A stretch of 64,000 nucleotides of DNA from Nematopogon swammerdamellus (GCA_946902875.1 OX336340.1:1533501-1597500), one strand, 5' to 3'. Numbered from the stretch's first letter, positions 22,553 to 34,505 are shown. Translations and numbers: made by a program. The notes: generated from the sequence alone by a model not told the origin.

Positions 22553-23085
22553 AGGTTCCGTATCCGGTACGGGCCCCTATTACAAAGCCTAAGCCGTCTG
22601 TCTGTCTGTCTGTCCGTTTGTCCGTCCGTCTTTCCGAGGGCTGTACCTCTTGAACCGTAATAGGTAGCCCGTTGAAATTTTCACGGAATATTGTTATTTA
22701 TAGTATATACCTTGTGGGCCCGGTACTTAAAAAGAATAGCCCCACTGCATCTCTGCCCGTGCATGTCGTAAAAGACGACTAAGGGATAAGGACAAGCTGC
22801 CGTGCTAAAGGGCGACCGGCTCGCCACCTCTCACCTTGGCATGGTACTTCCACCGAGTCATGCAGTAGGTGGGTCTTCGTGCCTTACTTGCTGCTTGATC
22901 GATTGAATCTTGTTCGAATACTTTGCGAAACGTGGTGGTCGGTGTTGCGCTACCAGAGTTCTTGCAGCACAACACCGATTACTCTGCTTACCCCGATTGT
23001 CGGGAATCAGCGTGTGTGATATGTATGTATTGTTATTTATTATGGACGATATAACAACAAATAATAAAAATAAGAAAAAGTGAAA
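22553..23085 (+). mobile_element. G element interrupted by a SINE
   Basis: Left part from GGTTCCGTATCCGGTACGGG to TTCACGGAATATTGTTATTT. Right part from TTATTATGGACGATATAACA to AAATAAGAAAAAGTG. The interruption is the SINE at 22702-23028. Confidence 0.75.
22702..23028 (+). mobile_element. SINE, head H1 plus tail T2
   Basis: CCTTGTGGGCCCGGTACTTA through T2 to GTGTGTGATATGTATG. ATTGTTATTTAT occurs at 22690-22701 and again at 23029-23040, a 12-bp target duplication. Confidence 0.85.
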
Positions 23086-23140
23086 ACCGGCCAAGTGCGA
23101 GTCGAACTCGTGCACCGAGGGTTCCGTATCGCCATCATAT
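23086..23140 (-). mobile_element. G element right end, inverted
   Basis: ACCGGCCAAGTGCGAGTCGA to GGGTTCCGTATCGCC. Confidence 0.65.
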
Positions 23141-24662
23141 ATCCACGTTGTTTATAAATCACCCCTAAAACACTACAGTCGACCCACTTTGAAGTTTTAA
23201 TTGGACGGTAGCTAAAACAGCCGAATGTCTGATTCCAGAAAACAATTCATATTCAGGGGACTAGTGAGAGAGAAATATTATACACAAGGGAAGAAAGAAA
23301 CATTTGGTATAGTAATGCGAAACAAAACGTTTTGCAATCGCACTCTTCACGAGTTGTGGGGCGCGCGGCTGCGCAGGCGCGGTGCCATGCCCGCGCACTA
23401 GTGTCAGAGAAGTTTTAATCAAAACGAACGAAGATCTGGTAGCTATTGGAATATGAATTAGGATTTTTCACTAAATGTTAGGCCCTGGCGGGCAAATTTT
23501 TTTTTTTTTCGGATTCCGTACGGGATTATATTACTAAACCGGCGTAAGTTTAGTAATATTAGTAATAACGTGTCCGTCTGTCGTCCGGTTGAAATTTTCA
23601 CAAAATATTATTTTGTATTATGCACTAATAAAAAAAAATGGGGTTCCCATGCAAGAAATGTGTTTTATTTTCAGTTTTTATTTTTTCTGTATTAAAAAAA
23701 AATACGTTAATACAAGCGTCAAACTTGCTGTGGTTATAGTGCAACAAAACAACCAAAATAATAAAAAACACCGCCCAAATGTGAGTCGGGCTCCGGAAGT
23801 CTAAGGATTCCGAATTTAGTGAAAGAAAAAAAAAATTTTTTTTTTTTGGTATATACACAACACAAATATATTGTGTGATGATACGGAACCCTCGGTGCGC
23901 AAAAAAAAAGTTATAGCACAAACATTTTCAAGTTTCACATAGAAAACCGGTTTTCGTTGTACCACCTAAATAAAATAGAATATCGTGTATCTTCTTCTTC
24001 TTCTTTTTTTAAATAGTGGCAACCAAACGAATAGGAAATTCGTTTATTACTGCCAGTATCCAGTGACGGCGCTGCACGGTATAAATTTGTGATTACTTAT
24101 TATAATATAATAAAACAAAATAATTTTGAAAGGAACGAAGCATTTGAAGTTACTAGTTTGCATGCACAAATTCTGGAAGACACATAGTTGTAAATTAGAA
24201 GATGAAAGTAAATAAATAAAACATTATACATATATTTATATATAATTAATTACAGTCTTGCGTCATTACATTTTATAAATTTTAATATATATTTTATAAC
24301 ATGGAAATTGTTAGTATACAGTATCGTTTGTATTTCAGTATGTTCATGCGCTTGACTAGAAAAATTAAACAGTTCAACCCGCATTGCTTTCTTCACAACA
24401 CTCCATAACGTCAAGTCATAATGATTCAAAGGGGGTGCGTAGTGGAAGCTAAATGTAACACTCCCCAGGGACTGCGATATTAGAGAGGGGAATCAACAAA
24501 AGCCGAATTGGAAAAATAATTGAAAAAAATGTACGCGTGCTATTCTTAGGTCTCTAGCCTCAATCATTCTTAGAGCATTGTTGAATATTATTTTTCAATT
24601 TGCTGCGTTCGTATTGGGTTCGTATTAATTGCATAGGTAGGTACGCATTAATGTAATATTAG
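23141..24662. other. No gene; broken G fragments
   Basis: G pieces at 23510-23620 (TTCCGTACGGGATTATATTA) and 23875-23905 (TGATACGGAACCCTCGG). GC-rich patch at 23350-23400 (GGGGCGCGCGGCTGCGCAGG). TTCTTCTTC run at 23991. The remainder is AT-rich. Confidence 0.35.
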
Positions 24663-24830
24663 TATATTACCCGTGGCTTCGCTCGCGTGAAATTCGTATT
24701 TAATAAAAAGAAGAAATTAAGGAAGCCCGCTACCGTACCTATATTTCGGCGCGCGGAACAATTGATTTCGGTTTATATGAGAACCACATCTTAGCGTAAC
24801 CGGAACAGAATTTTATTTAACAATTATTTA
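24663..24830 (-). mobile_element. Helitron-like element, terminal part
   Basis: ATTACCCGTGGCTTCGCTCG then CGTATTTAATAAAAAG and AGCCCGCTACCGTACC match the hairpin end of 12606-13369, inverted. Truncated at about 165 bp. Confidence 0.5.
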
Positions 24831-24913
24831 TTAATCTGCCATGTTTGGATATTTCACAACACAATTTTTTATTAATCTGCCATATTTGGCTATTTAACCT
24901 ACTGCACCCATCG

Positions 24914-25008
24914 TGTCGGCTCATCAATGTGAACTAGGTGCCAAGTCAGTGTTTCCCTTTGGGCCTGCCGTCTACACTGAACCGGACATAAAGCACGAAA
25001 TATAATCT
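24914..25008 (-). mobile_element. SINE tail T1, internal fragment
   Basis: CGTGTCGGCTCATCAATG... GAACTAGGTGCCAAGTCAGT to CTACACTGAACCGGACATAA. Both ends are lost. Confidence 0.6.
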
Positions 25009-26353
25009 ACGTTTGAAATAAATCATACCTACACTGTTTGCTTTTGCACAATTCTACTGTTCTAAAACTAATTTATTTCTCACCGCCAAGCCAAGGCTCG
25101 TCCGGATTGGGGGGCGGTCGTTATAATACGCAAGTTGATTGTGCGAGCCACCTGATGTGTGAAATGTCAGAGATGACAGGGTTGCGTAGTCGCGCGTGCC
25201 GCGCGCGTGCCCGGGCCGCTGATGATCTCGTTAGGGCTCGCGTCACCTATAGTGTGTCACGTGACCGCCTTTCACTAGAACTGCTCAACGTATATTTGAG
25301 ATAATAACAGGAGAATAAGCTAATTTACATAAGGGTCTAATTTGTGATGACTAGGCAACGGTGTAATAACTAATGAATGTGAACTAACTAAATGTGATTT
25401 TTTTGTTTAATCGATCACAATTTTCACTTTTTAGATAGTAGATAGAAATACTTTATTTCTCCAAAACATTTTACAGTAACAAACTATAAGTAATTTACAT
25501 GAGGGGCGGACTTATCCCTTACAGGGATTTTTACCAGTCAACCTTTGAATGTTTGAGACTCGTATGTTGTGAGATATAAGCAGGTAGTAACAAAAGAATT
25601 GAGTGTGGGAATGTAAAATATAATATAAGGAAAATAATTCCTTAAATTTAAAATTGCTTAAAATCTAATCGCACATTGTTTTCCTAATCACAAATTATTG
25701 TACATTTGTCAACATAAAAAAATTGTGAAAAATAACTTAATAAATGAACTTCTTTTAAAACAATTCATACAAGGCGTCCAGCGGCAAATTTCAGATTTTG
25801 AAAATTTATAAAAAAAAACTTAAAACTATTGTACCATTCGATAATTCCGTTTTCACCCTTACAAAGCATTTCGTTTTTACCCTCGTGACCACAGATCAGA
25901 GAAGTATTAGCTATTACTTAGGATTTCTGTGCTCGTGACCCTGCTTTTTACCACGTTTTTTACGAAACCCTTAAAAATATGTACGACCCCATGAAGCCGC
26001 ACTCAAAATCCGCTGATTCCGAATGAGGCCGCCTCAATTCATTGCGGCAACTAATTACTTTAGTCCGCCTGGAACGCGAAGCGTGAGAAAATCCATCATT
26101 CGCCGTCCCTGCCCACCCCCCTATCGCCAATGGATAACCCTGACTCGTCGAGTTTATAACGAGTTCATTAGCGGAACTTTTGGGATGTCTCCGCTGCCGT
26201 CCTCTCATCTGGAAACGGATCATTTCGGTTGGGTCAGCTGAAATTCAGATTGGGCTTATAATTTTTATCTAACTAGATTTTTGACGCAACTTGTAACTTT
26301 TCTTGGGCCTGTCATTGTGAATAATTGATTACTTTATTATTATTCTATACCTT
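25009..26353. other. No gene recognised; LINE tail and GC-rich patch
   Basis: 25436-25560 resembles a LINE 3' UTR on the - strand (TAGAAATACTTTATTTCTCC, GGCGGACTTATCCCTTACAG). 25185-25260 is CpG-rich. The overlapping frames at 25960-26241 are not a known family. Confidence 0.35.
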
Positions 26354-26490
26354 TACTAGCTGTGTCCGCGACTTTGTCCGCGTGGGACGCCATCTACCGG
26401 GTTCAATTGTATTTTCAAACCATCCAGAGACCCACTCAAATATACAGACAAAATTTCATCTAAATCTGTCCAGCCGTTTAGGAGTTTTTT
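26354..26490 (-). mobile_element. Helitron-like or related repeat, CTAGCTGTGTCCGCG end
   Basis: ACTAGCTGTGTCCGCGACTT then GCCATCTACCGGGTTCAATT. The first 65 bp recur at 26763-26830 in the same orientation. The CTAG terminus next to a GC hairpin resembles the Helitron-like family, but the interior differs. Confidence 0.4.
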
Positions 26491-26496
26491 TTTATG

Positions 26497-26712
26497 TTTT
26501 CCTGTATGGGTGGCTGAGTTGGAGGGGCCGAAGCGCATGCTCCGACCAGCCAATATCACCTCCGAGAAGGTAGGTGCCATACCGGAGACTTCCTTGGATT
26601 GCTGGCTATACTGGACTAGAGGAGAACACAACCGAGGCTGCTATGCGGCCATCTTACATCCAGTACGGTGGTACCAACCCAGTCGGCTACAATTTGAGCC
26701 TACCACCTAGTA
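26497..26712 (-). mobile_element. SINE tail T3
   Basis: CCTGTATGGGTGGCTGAGTT to CTACAATTTGAGCCTACCAC. It matches the tail of the tRNA-headed SINE at 48645-49019 in inverse orientation. The head is missing. Confidence 0.75.
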
Positions 26713-27239
26713 AGGGGCAATGTTAGGGGACAAACACACGTACAGAAGAATTATATATATAATAGCTGTGTCCGCGACTTCGTCCGCGAGGACTTATCAC
26801 GACGCCGTCTACCGGGTTCAATTGTGTCGTCCAGTCAGATGTCAACTGCCGGTCGCCGCTGACGTAGATTGTAGCGATGTGAGGGTACTTCGGCCGATGC
26901 GGGTAGGTTCGACATCTCTTGCTGGAAAAGGTCGGTGCACACGTAGCTCACTGTACGAAGTAACTATTTAGTAATAGTCAGTAATATAATAAACAGTCTA
27001 TGGCTGCCAGAGCTTGATGCTGGTTACCACCCGAGCCATGCTTCGCCAGCAGAGGAGTCCACGACGAAGAGAGTACCATGCTGTCTTCTCTGTTGAAATT
27101 GGCATGTCTGGAAATTTCCACGAGTCCTAAGGATGTCCCCAGAGCGAGGGACGAATCGTCGACAAATGTAAGTAGCTTTGTAATATACCGCGTAACCGAA
27201 AACATTACTATAATGTTTCACAATGATTAACTTGATCAA
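26713..27239. other. Unassigned; weak exon-like frame
   Basis: Besides the repeat copy at 26763-26830, a + strand frame around 27037-27169 reads SRGVHDEESTMLSSLLKLAC and meets a good donor (AAAT|GTAAGT). An in-frame stop lies just upstream, and the opposite strand is also open. The protein is not recognised. Confidence 0.2.
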
Positions 27240-27540
27240 TTTGTACCGTGTGGGCCGGTACTTTAAAAGAATAGCCCCACTCCATCTCTCCTCGTGTATG
27301 TCGTAAAAGGCGACTAAGGGATATGACTCCCTCCTTATATTACTAGGTGGTACCACACACTGAGTGAAAGGTCGGTCGAAACGGCTATGTATATAGTTTG
27401 TGTTTTCCGTCCAGTTCAGTGTAGCCGGCACGACCGAAGGGAGGCACTGACGTGGCACCAAGATCATCCGGTGTTATGGGCTGACATCACGGATCTTGTA
27501 GGTCATGTAGCCAACCGTGTCAGTTTCCATAAAAAAAAAA
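27240..27540 (+). mobile_element. SINE, head H1 plus tail T1
   Basis: TACCGTGTGGGCCGGTACTT to CCGTGTCAGTTTCCATAAAA. A deletion removes GGTAGGGTTTAACCCGCC from the start of T1. Confidence 0.85.
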
Positions 27541-27871
27541 CAGAAACAAAATATCGAAGTTCTACTTAAAATACATCGAAATACCTATCTGCAATTCACC
27601 CGTAGTACTATATGACAATAAAGTAAATTTTAGAACATTGTATCGCGAACAATTTTTCGTTATCAACGAAACCAAAACAGCGTATTTGATTTTCCTGTTC
27701 CGAAGAATATCAGGCGAAGAAATTTTACAAATTAATTGATAAAATTTGCAAGTTGTTACAGCTACCTACAATAACAACCGCTTCCCGCTCCGCCGACTGA
27801 ATTAATAAAAAAAGTTTTGTAGCCAATGAACCTAGAGCCGGGGTCGCCGAAGTTACGTCAAACGGACTTCG

Positions 27872-28202
27872 TGAAATGAAATGAAATGAAACTTTATTAT
27901 CGACAACATGCAAACAATAACATGGTCATGGTCAGCGCTGCTTCATACTGTTTTCGGTAGATGGCGCGCATACACTTTTTAGTTTATTGTATGGGGACCC
28001 CCGTGAATTTTTTACTTTTTCTTATTTATAATATTTGCTGTTATATCGGCCATATTAACCACACATTCTGTGAAAATGTCAACGGGCTACCTATTACGGT
28101 TCAAGAGATACTGCCCTTGGACAGGACGGACGGATAGACAGACAGACAGACGGCGTAGGTTTAGTAATAAGGTCCCGTACAACGGATACGGAACCCTAAA
28201 AA
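27872..28202 (-). mobile_element. Retroelement tail (TTTCA)n followed by an inverted G element
   Basis: 27872-27920 is a GAAAT-repeat tail with ACTTTATTATCGACAACATG. 27921-28202 is a G element on the - strand ending GATACGGAACCCTAAAAA. 28203-28416 has no feature. Confidence 0.65.
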
Positions 28203-28416
28203 GAAAAAGAAAGTATTTGAGAAGAATAAACAACGAAAACCCATACCACTTAGTAGGTACCTAATAAATAACGATAAATCTAAATGTAATTTTTATTACC
28301 TTAATTAATGAACTAATTAATTAATTCAACCTTTCAGACAGTGCTCAGCGAAAGACCTTTTAGCCACATTATCAAACATTATTACTAGTGCATTTATGAA
28401 TGAGTTGTTTTTTTTA

Positions 28417-28725
28417 TAGCTGTCGAACTGGGTGGCTCTGCCCGAGGACGAAATGAAATGAAATGAAATGAAATGAAATGAGTTTATTTATCTCATCCAA
28501 TACACACACACACAGTAGATACAATAAAAATAAAATATAGTAAAAGACGAAGACTCAGGCGCGGCCAATTTCACCGCCGAAAAGGTGCCGGTCCGGCTTG
28601 GAAGTGGACTAATGTCGCCGGGGAAAGGCTATTAACCCGCGATTTGAAGATCCGTGGATTGTAGGAGTGGGGAAAGATATTCCCTGGGAGCCCGTTCCAC
28701 AACTTTGCAGCTGTGATAGTGAGTA
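28417..28725 (-). mobile_element. LINE 3' end, group J3, with a nested tail
   Basis: GTCGAACTGGGTGGCTCTGC, then after an insertion TCAGGCGCGGCCAATTTCAC to GGAGCCCGTTCCACAACTTT, matching 57133-57320. 28449-28552 is foreign: GAAAT repeats plus a CA run, flanked by GACGAA on both sides. Confidence 0.7.
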
Positions 28726-29254
28726 GATCAATATTTTATTTAGTTTTCGTTACGTTAACATTGCCATTGCAATCACAGAGAAGATTGACGTGACGTAGTA
28801 TCAAGCGTCTCGGCTCGCGGTGTACTAGGGCTGTCCGCCGTACAAATTATTTTGTCAAGAATTTCCCAAGTTTTTGCTCATTTTCCACGCTCCGACCGAT
28901 CTGCCCGAATCCACGTCACGTGGAAGTATTAAGTAAGGCCCAGTTTCACAATGCTCGTTTATCTGTATTTTTAACTTAGATTAGATTAATAAAAAGGATC
29001 AATTTTAGATGTAGGATACACTGGAAAATTGCTTCCCTTTTGGGAAGCAGCTTGAGATAAACTTTAAGAGTTACAGACATAAATAGCTCGACTTGGCAGC
29101 GGCACTGCCGTGCCCTCAGATCATATCTCAGACCATCTCAGACCAGACCGACCGCGTAATATTACCACCACGCAATTACTTTGCTCATATAAGCTTCAAA
29201 AGTGGTTATTAACATTGTTTTAATTCTGATTATAGTTTCCGAGCTAAGCTAAGT
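28726..29254. other. No gene seen
   Basis: Low-copy looking sequence; AGGCCCAGTTTCACAATGCT at 28937 resembles a MITE terminus of the GGCCC type but no partner end is found. Confidence 0.3.
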
Positions 29255-29416
29255 AAAACTGGGCCCTTAGTATGCCAGTGAAGCTGAACTGTGAGGCAGC
29301 TAAGTACAACTGGACCCTAAGTATGCCAGTGAAGCTGAACTGTAAGTAAAACTGGGCCGTTGGTATGCCAGTGAAGCTGAACTGTGAGGCAGCTAAGTAA
29401 AACTGGGTCCTTAGTG
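29255..29416. repeat. Minisatellite block 1
   Basis: Three to four units of about 55-60 bp built on AGTATGCCAGTGAAGCTGAA and AAGTACAACTGGRCCC. The same unit reappears at 30219-30385. Confidence 0.8.
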
Positions 29417-29685
29417 TCATGAATATAAACTCCAATGCAGCGTACACATTTTATTCACTTGTCTCTGTTAATCAATTGTACAAACAATATCTAGTACACT
29501 TATCGTCTTCTTCGTCGATCAGTCCACATGACCGCCTGCCAGCCAGCCAACCGCAATCTGCCCTCTCTTCCCGCTCCCCTCCACTACTCGCTCCGCACTT
29601 CTGCATCCTCTCTTCTTATTGGTGTTCGTTACACTTCACAAATTCAAACCGACCAATTAGGAGCGACCATGAGTGTTGCCTTTTT

Positions 29686-29723
29686 TAACCCCCGACGAAA
29701 AAAACGGAGGGGTGTTATAAGTT

Positions 29724-29764
<41 letters not shown>

Positions 29765-30168
29765 TGTCTGTGGCATCGTAGCTCCCAAACGGATGGACCG
29801 ATTTGGATGCGGTTTTTTTTATTAGGAAGCCTGTTTAATCGGGATGGTTCTTAGCTATGTTTGTAATCAAGTAATTAAGTAATTAAGTAATAAAAAAAAT
29901 TATTATCTTCAAAAGTGGACCGATTTGCATGCGGTTTTTTTTAAAAAGCTTGAAATAAAAGTTAAATTACAAATTTAAAAAACCCCCGACTCTTAAAAAG
30001 TCAAAAATAATTTCCGTTTACTTACTTAAAGGAGTCGGGGGACCGCTAAGTAAATTAAATATAAAGACTCAAAAGTTGCGCGGGAATTTACTTAGCGGTC
30101 TACCGACTCCTTTAAGTAAGTAAACGGAAATTATTTTTGACTTTTTAAGAGTCGGGGGTTTTGTTACT
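29686..30168 (+). mobile_element. C element with terminal hairpin
   Basis: Begins AACCCCCGACGAAAAAAACG, has a GT/GTCTG microsatellite, AAACGGATGGACCGATTTGG, and ends GAGTCGGGGGTT. 29984-30061 and 30091-30168 are near-perfect inverted copies, able to form a stem of about 75 bp. The microsatellite frame (29528-29854) is incidental. Confidence 0.7.
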
Positions 30169-30218
30169 AAAGTACTCCCGGAAATTAAATATTAAAATTA
30201 AAACTTATACGAATCATG

Positions 30219-30385
30219 ACATTAGTATGCCAGTGAAGCTAAACTGTGAGGCAGTTAAGTACAACTGGGCCCTTAGTATGCCAGGGAAGCTGAACTAAGT
30301 AAAACTGAGCCCTCAGTATGCCAGTGAAGCTAAATTGTAAGGAAGCAAAATAGAACTGGGCCCTCAGTGTGCCAGTGAAGCACGA
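30219..30385. repeat. Minisatellite block 2
   Basis: Three units on AGTATGCCAGTGAAGCTAAA and ACTGGGCCCTTAGTATGCC, the same repeat as 29255-29416. Confidence 0.8.
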
Positions 30386-30961
30386 ACGAGCGAGATGGGA
30401 GGTGGGCTCATCAGCATAAATATAGCGAATAAATTAGATCAGATAAAACGAGCGGCGACAGCTGAGTTCACTTTATTACGACTTGTTTATTAAATTAGTT
30501 TATATTTTTTTTTTATTATTTAAACCTCACAGGACTCTGGGAGTTTATTTTCTATGGAAATATTCAATGTTATCTAGACATTTAAAAGTAAATTTAGTAA
30601 AATAACTGTTTCCACTTCTGTAACTCACATTATGAAAGTGGAAATTCAGGCTTATTTTCATTTCTGTACTCTGATTGAATTTAGTAAAAAAAAAATTTTA
30701 AGTGCGAACGAACGTTGTTCCGAACAAACAGGGTTCCGCGGCCATTTCCTTCTTGAACATGATGTGATCATCAGCGATACGCGTTTATATGGAAATAGTT
30801 TTCATGCCGTAATAGCACTAAATGGATTACTAAATGTTTTTTATTTATTTATTGATCTTTTCAGAGTAATCACCCGGGATATCGCGTGCGATAGACGGTA
30901 TTTCAAACGATAGCAGATATATTTTATAACCTAGCCATCGCTGGTTACTGAACGATAAAAT
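30386..30961. other. No gene recognised
   Basis: The 93-codon + frame at 30632-30913 shows no recognisable domain. Confidence 0.3.
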
Positions 30962-31298
30962 GACCGGCCAAGTGCGAGTCGGGCTCGCGGACCGATTTTT
31001 CCCACCCACCACGTAATTTGTCGGTGTTTATTATTATGTTTAGTTTTTCTTTAGAGTTTCACTATATTCACACCAAGTTTGACACTTGTATGTGCTTTTA
31101 TGTATGGACTCACCTTAATTTTTGACTTTGTTTTTTATTATTTGTTTATTTGTCCGCCATAATACCACAGAATCTGTATGCTCCTCCGTTCAACCGGCTA
31201 TCTATTACGGTTTAAAAGTGCAGTCCTTTAAAGGTAGAACGGACAACGTAGGCTAAGTAATAAAATAGGCTTCCGTAAGCATATGGAAACCTAAAAAT
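30962..31298 (-). mobile_element. G element, diverged
   Basis: ACCGGCCAAGTGCGAGTCGG to CTTCCGTAAGCATATGGAAA; the GTCTG core is almost gone. Confidence 0.65.
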
Positions 31299-31353
31299 AC
31301 CAAAGCATCGAAATGAGGACGTTCTTTTTTGAAGTAAGTAGGTTTTTTTTTTT

Positions 31354-31712
31354 TAATTGAATCTGACACGGTTGACTACATCACCTACAACATCCGTGAT
31401 GTCAGCCCATAACACCGGGTGAACTAGGTGCCATGTCAGTGCTTCCCTTCATTTCGCGCCGGCTACACTGAACTGGTTAATAAAAATATTCAAAATTTTA
31501 TGACTAAATTACTTTTTATTTATTTATTTTTTTATTATGGAAATTGAAACAGTTGGCTACATCACCTACAACATCCGTGATGTCAGCCCATAACACCTTC
31601 GTGAACTAGGCGCGGTGTCAGTGCTTCCCTTTATTTCATGTCGGCTACACTGGAACTGGACGGAAAACACGAACTTTGACATCATCATTGACAGGTTTAT
31701 TCAGTGCGGTGG
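31354..31712 (-). mobile_element. Two successive SINE T1 fragments
   Basis: 31354-31476 (GACACGGTTGACTACATCAC to GGCTACACTGAACTGG) and 31535-31712 (AAACAGTTGGCTACATCACC to TTCAGTGCGGTGGTAC) are separate truncated tails in the same orientation, 58 bp apart. Confidence 0.7.
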
Positions 31713-31861
31713 TACATGCCACTAAGATCAAAGAGATATACACAAGGTGGACGATGTAATCAAAGTAGGAAATAAATAAAACGTATACAGAACTCTATAC
31801 AGATGCGAGTAGGTACATTAGTTTCCCCTTCTGCTTTGACTACATTTATTAATTATTATGT

Positions 31862-32198
31862 ACTAGCTATTACCCGCGGCTTCGCTCGCGTAAAATTCGT
31901 ATTTAAAGAAAGTAAGTGTAAGCCCGCTACCGTACCTTTATTTCGGGGCGCGGAACAATTTTCTTTAGCCTATCCTGTGTCACGTATAGCTAAATGTGCT
32001 TGTACTAAGTTTAATTCGGATGATCGGTTTAAGAATTATGGAGGAACATACATACATACTACAGACAAGATTTCTAAAAATCATCAATTTATTTTTAGTG
32101 TTATACATAGAGCCTACAAACGCAGTATCTCATAAAACAAAGTAACCTACGCCATGACCAATTGGCCATCCCTTAAAGATTTATTATTAGTATTGATG
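31862..32198 (-). mobile_element. Helitron-like non-autonomous element, complete
   Basis: On the - strand it starts near TCAATACTAATAATAAATCT and ends with the CGCGAGCGAAGCCGCGG hairpin, GTAATAGCTAG and T. The interior (TCCTCCATAATTCTTAAACC) matches 12606-13369 and 49310-49603. Confidence 0.6.
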
Positions 32199-32839
32199 TC
32201 TGACTTAACCACTGTACCTATATAGCTAGCACCACAATAATATAATTTGTATAATAAAGGGTCAGGATTGAAGTAGAATTTAAAATGCAAATGTGTAGCC
32301 TGACCCTTTAGCACCCGAGTGCTAAATTGTGTGTTTATGCCTATAGCATATTAGTACCTATATAGTGTATTATTCGATCGAAAGACTTTTGTTGAATTTG
32401 AAACGGTCAAAATATACAATGCGTTTTGACAAAGGCACGAATGGCCCTGGATGGTGTCAATATGAAATGTTCTCCCCCAAAAATTTAAATGAAGTTTTTG
32501 TTAAAACTTATTTAAACAATTAGAACATAGTTATTTAACTATCGAGAAATAGTCTATGACTGAAAATTAGTTTTGCAGAAAGCGAATGCAAAAAATAAGT
32601 TGCTTTCCGGAATGTCGCGTCATGACAACTTAAATCTAACTGGTGGTCTATTATGATGCAGGAAATTGCCTAAGGCAATAAGCCTGCCTTTACCGCACAT
32701 TAGGCGGCATGAAGTGTAATATTATTATATTATCGAGCAAACACGGCCGTACCTTCCTTTTCTCGAAGGAACTCATGGTATTATAATTGCAGGAAGGAAG
32801 TTATTCTATGACAAAATCTCCATTCAAAAACAATTTTTG
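32199..32839. other. No gene recognised
   Basis: No repeat or coding frame identified. Confidence 0.3.
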
Positions 32840-33212
32840 TTTTTTATGGAAACTGACACGGTTGGCTACATCACCTGCAACATCCGTGATGTCAGCTCAT
32901 AAAACCGGGTCAACTAGGTGCCATGTCAGTGCTTCCCTTCATTTCATGTCGGCTACACTGAACTGGACGGAAAACACGAACTATTTACATAGCCGTTTCG
33001 ACCGAAGTTCCGCTCAGTGCGGTGGTACCAACCCGGGTGGGACAAACCCTACCACCTAGTAAGGTAAGAAGGGAAGGGACCTACAGTTTAACGTGGAATT
33101 TAAACCACGGTCAGCCTGCAACGGTCGAGCGGTCGCCCATCCAAGTACTGACCGCGCTCACGGTTGCTTATCAACAGTCGACCGACCGCACCACTGAGAT
33201 ACCGAGGCTGAC
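32840..33212 (-). mobile_element. SINE, head H2 plus tail T1, complete
   Basis: On the - strand: GTCAGCCTCGGTATCTCAGT (box A), a 5S-like GGTCAGTACTTGGATGGGCG, box-B-like GTGGTTTAAATTCC, then full T1 with A-tail. Confidence 0.8.
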
Positions 33213-33660
33213 AGTTCAGAAAATTCAACGTTCATCTTCCTAATTTCCTCATTTTATTAATATTCCCACAATATATCTATCTATGTATTATAGGAATAAT
33301 TAAGAAAATGAGATAATTACTTTTTGATTCTTTAAATTTCCAAGTTTTTACAAAAAATCTAAACTTTCGAAGTTCAAACCAATAACTAATATTTAATTAA
33401 GTTAATTAATCTCCAATTCACTACACAGAAATAGTTATTCCCAAATTATTACCAATATGGAGTTAGCATTAAATGCCTGTGTGTGAGGTACACAATTTAT
33501 TCTCAATATTTAGAAGCAAAATGTGACCACATTATTCCGCCCGTCGCGAATCCCCAGGAATCCTTCCTGTTGGATCAGAATGACGCCATTCCTTGGGATT
33601 CGGGTACAGGAGCGCTCGGCGACCATGCATTATGTATGTGACCCCCCGCTTGTAACTCGT
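33213..33660. other. No gene recognised
   Basis: A short - strand frame at 33520-33630 (containing GVILIQQEGFLGIRDGR) is open but unsupported by splice signals. Confidence 0.25.
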
Positions 33661-34083
33661 AGCTCTAGAGCATATATTTTGGAAGGTACAGATTCACAAC
33701 GTAGAACAAAAAAATGGAAGCAAAAATTTTTTTAGTACCACTAGATGGCGTTACAATTTTTTTTAGTTCTATCGCAGTGCTACTAGATGCAGCCATTATT
33801 TTAAATGATTAATCAAATAATCCAAATTACAAAAATTATGAAACATTGCGATTTTCAAGTTAAAACATAAAATAAAATAATGTTTAAATGATGCAATGTT
33901 AATTCCATTAAGAATTATTGTTTAACTAGCAGAGAAAAGTTTTTAATAAATTTAAATTTCAATTAATTAATTCATTCAATACTGGTAACGCCATCTTTTG
34001 ATTATATTGTAAACAATAATTGTTGCTTCCATTTTTTTTGTTCTACGTTGTGAATTTTTACCTTCCAAGATCCATGCTCTAGA
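33661..34083. mobile_element. MITE with about 60-bp inverted repeats and CTCTAGAG ends
   Basis: The left end (CTAGAGCATATATTTTGGAA, then CACAACGTAGAACAAAAAAA) mirrors the right end (TTTGTTCTACGTTGTG, CTTCCAAGATCCATGCTCTA). The interior is AT-rich and non-coding. CTCTAGAG is self-complementary, so end versus target duplication cannot be decided. Confidence 0.65.
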
Positions 34084-34205
34084 GATATCGCATTTCTAAT
34101 TGCATGTTCTAATAGTGTATTTTTCTATTAAAACTAAACTATCTTTAAAAAATATATAATAAAATAAACTTTAAATTAAATATAACTATTACAATTGATT
34201 GGGCC

Positions 34206-34258
34206 TATGACCAGCAGTGGACCGATACAGGCTGATGATGATGATGATGATGATGATT
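34206..34258 (+). mobile_element. RTE-type LINE 3' tail
   Basis: CCTATGACCAGCAGTGGACC then CAGGCTGATGATGATGATGA; only the last coding codons and the GAT tail remain. Confidence 0.65.
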
Positions 34259-34299
34259 ACAATTAAATTAATAAAGAAAAAGGAGCGTTAAAATATGTA

Positions 34300-34505
34300 G
34301 TACGTCCGATGGCTGAATCTTTAATAGCTAGCCGGCTCAAATTTTCACAGAATATGTGTCATTTTGGCGAATATAACATCAAATAATAAAAAATAGAAAA
34401 AGTTAAAAATTAAGGTGGGTCCTCATACACGGAACGTGATTTTTTTTATTTTGTGGTGAGGAAACCTCGGTGCGTGAGCCCGACTCGCACTTGGCCGTTT
34501 TTTAT
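34300..34505 (+). mobile_element. G element, left end lost
   Basis: CGTCCGATGGCTGAATCTTT to CCCGACTCGCACTTGGCCG. The GTCTG core is missing. Confidence 0.7.

Noticed and set aside
27024..27467. 147-codon - strand frame
   Set aside because: Its first half is SINE sequence and the rest is open in several frames.
29528..29854. 108-codon frame
   Set aside because: It is carried by a GT microsatellite and a C element.
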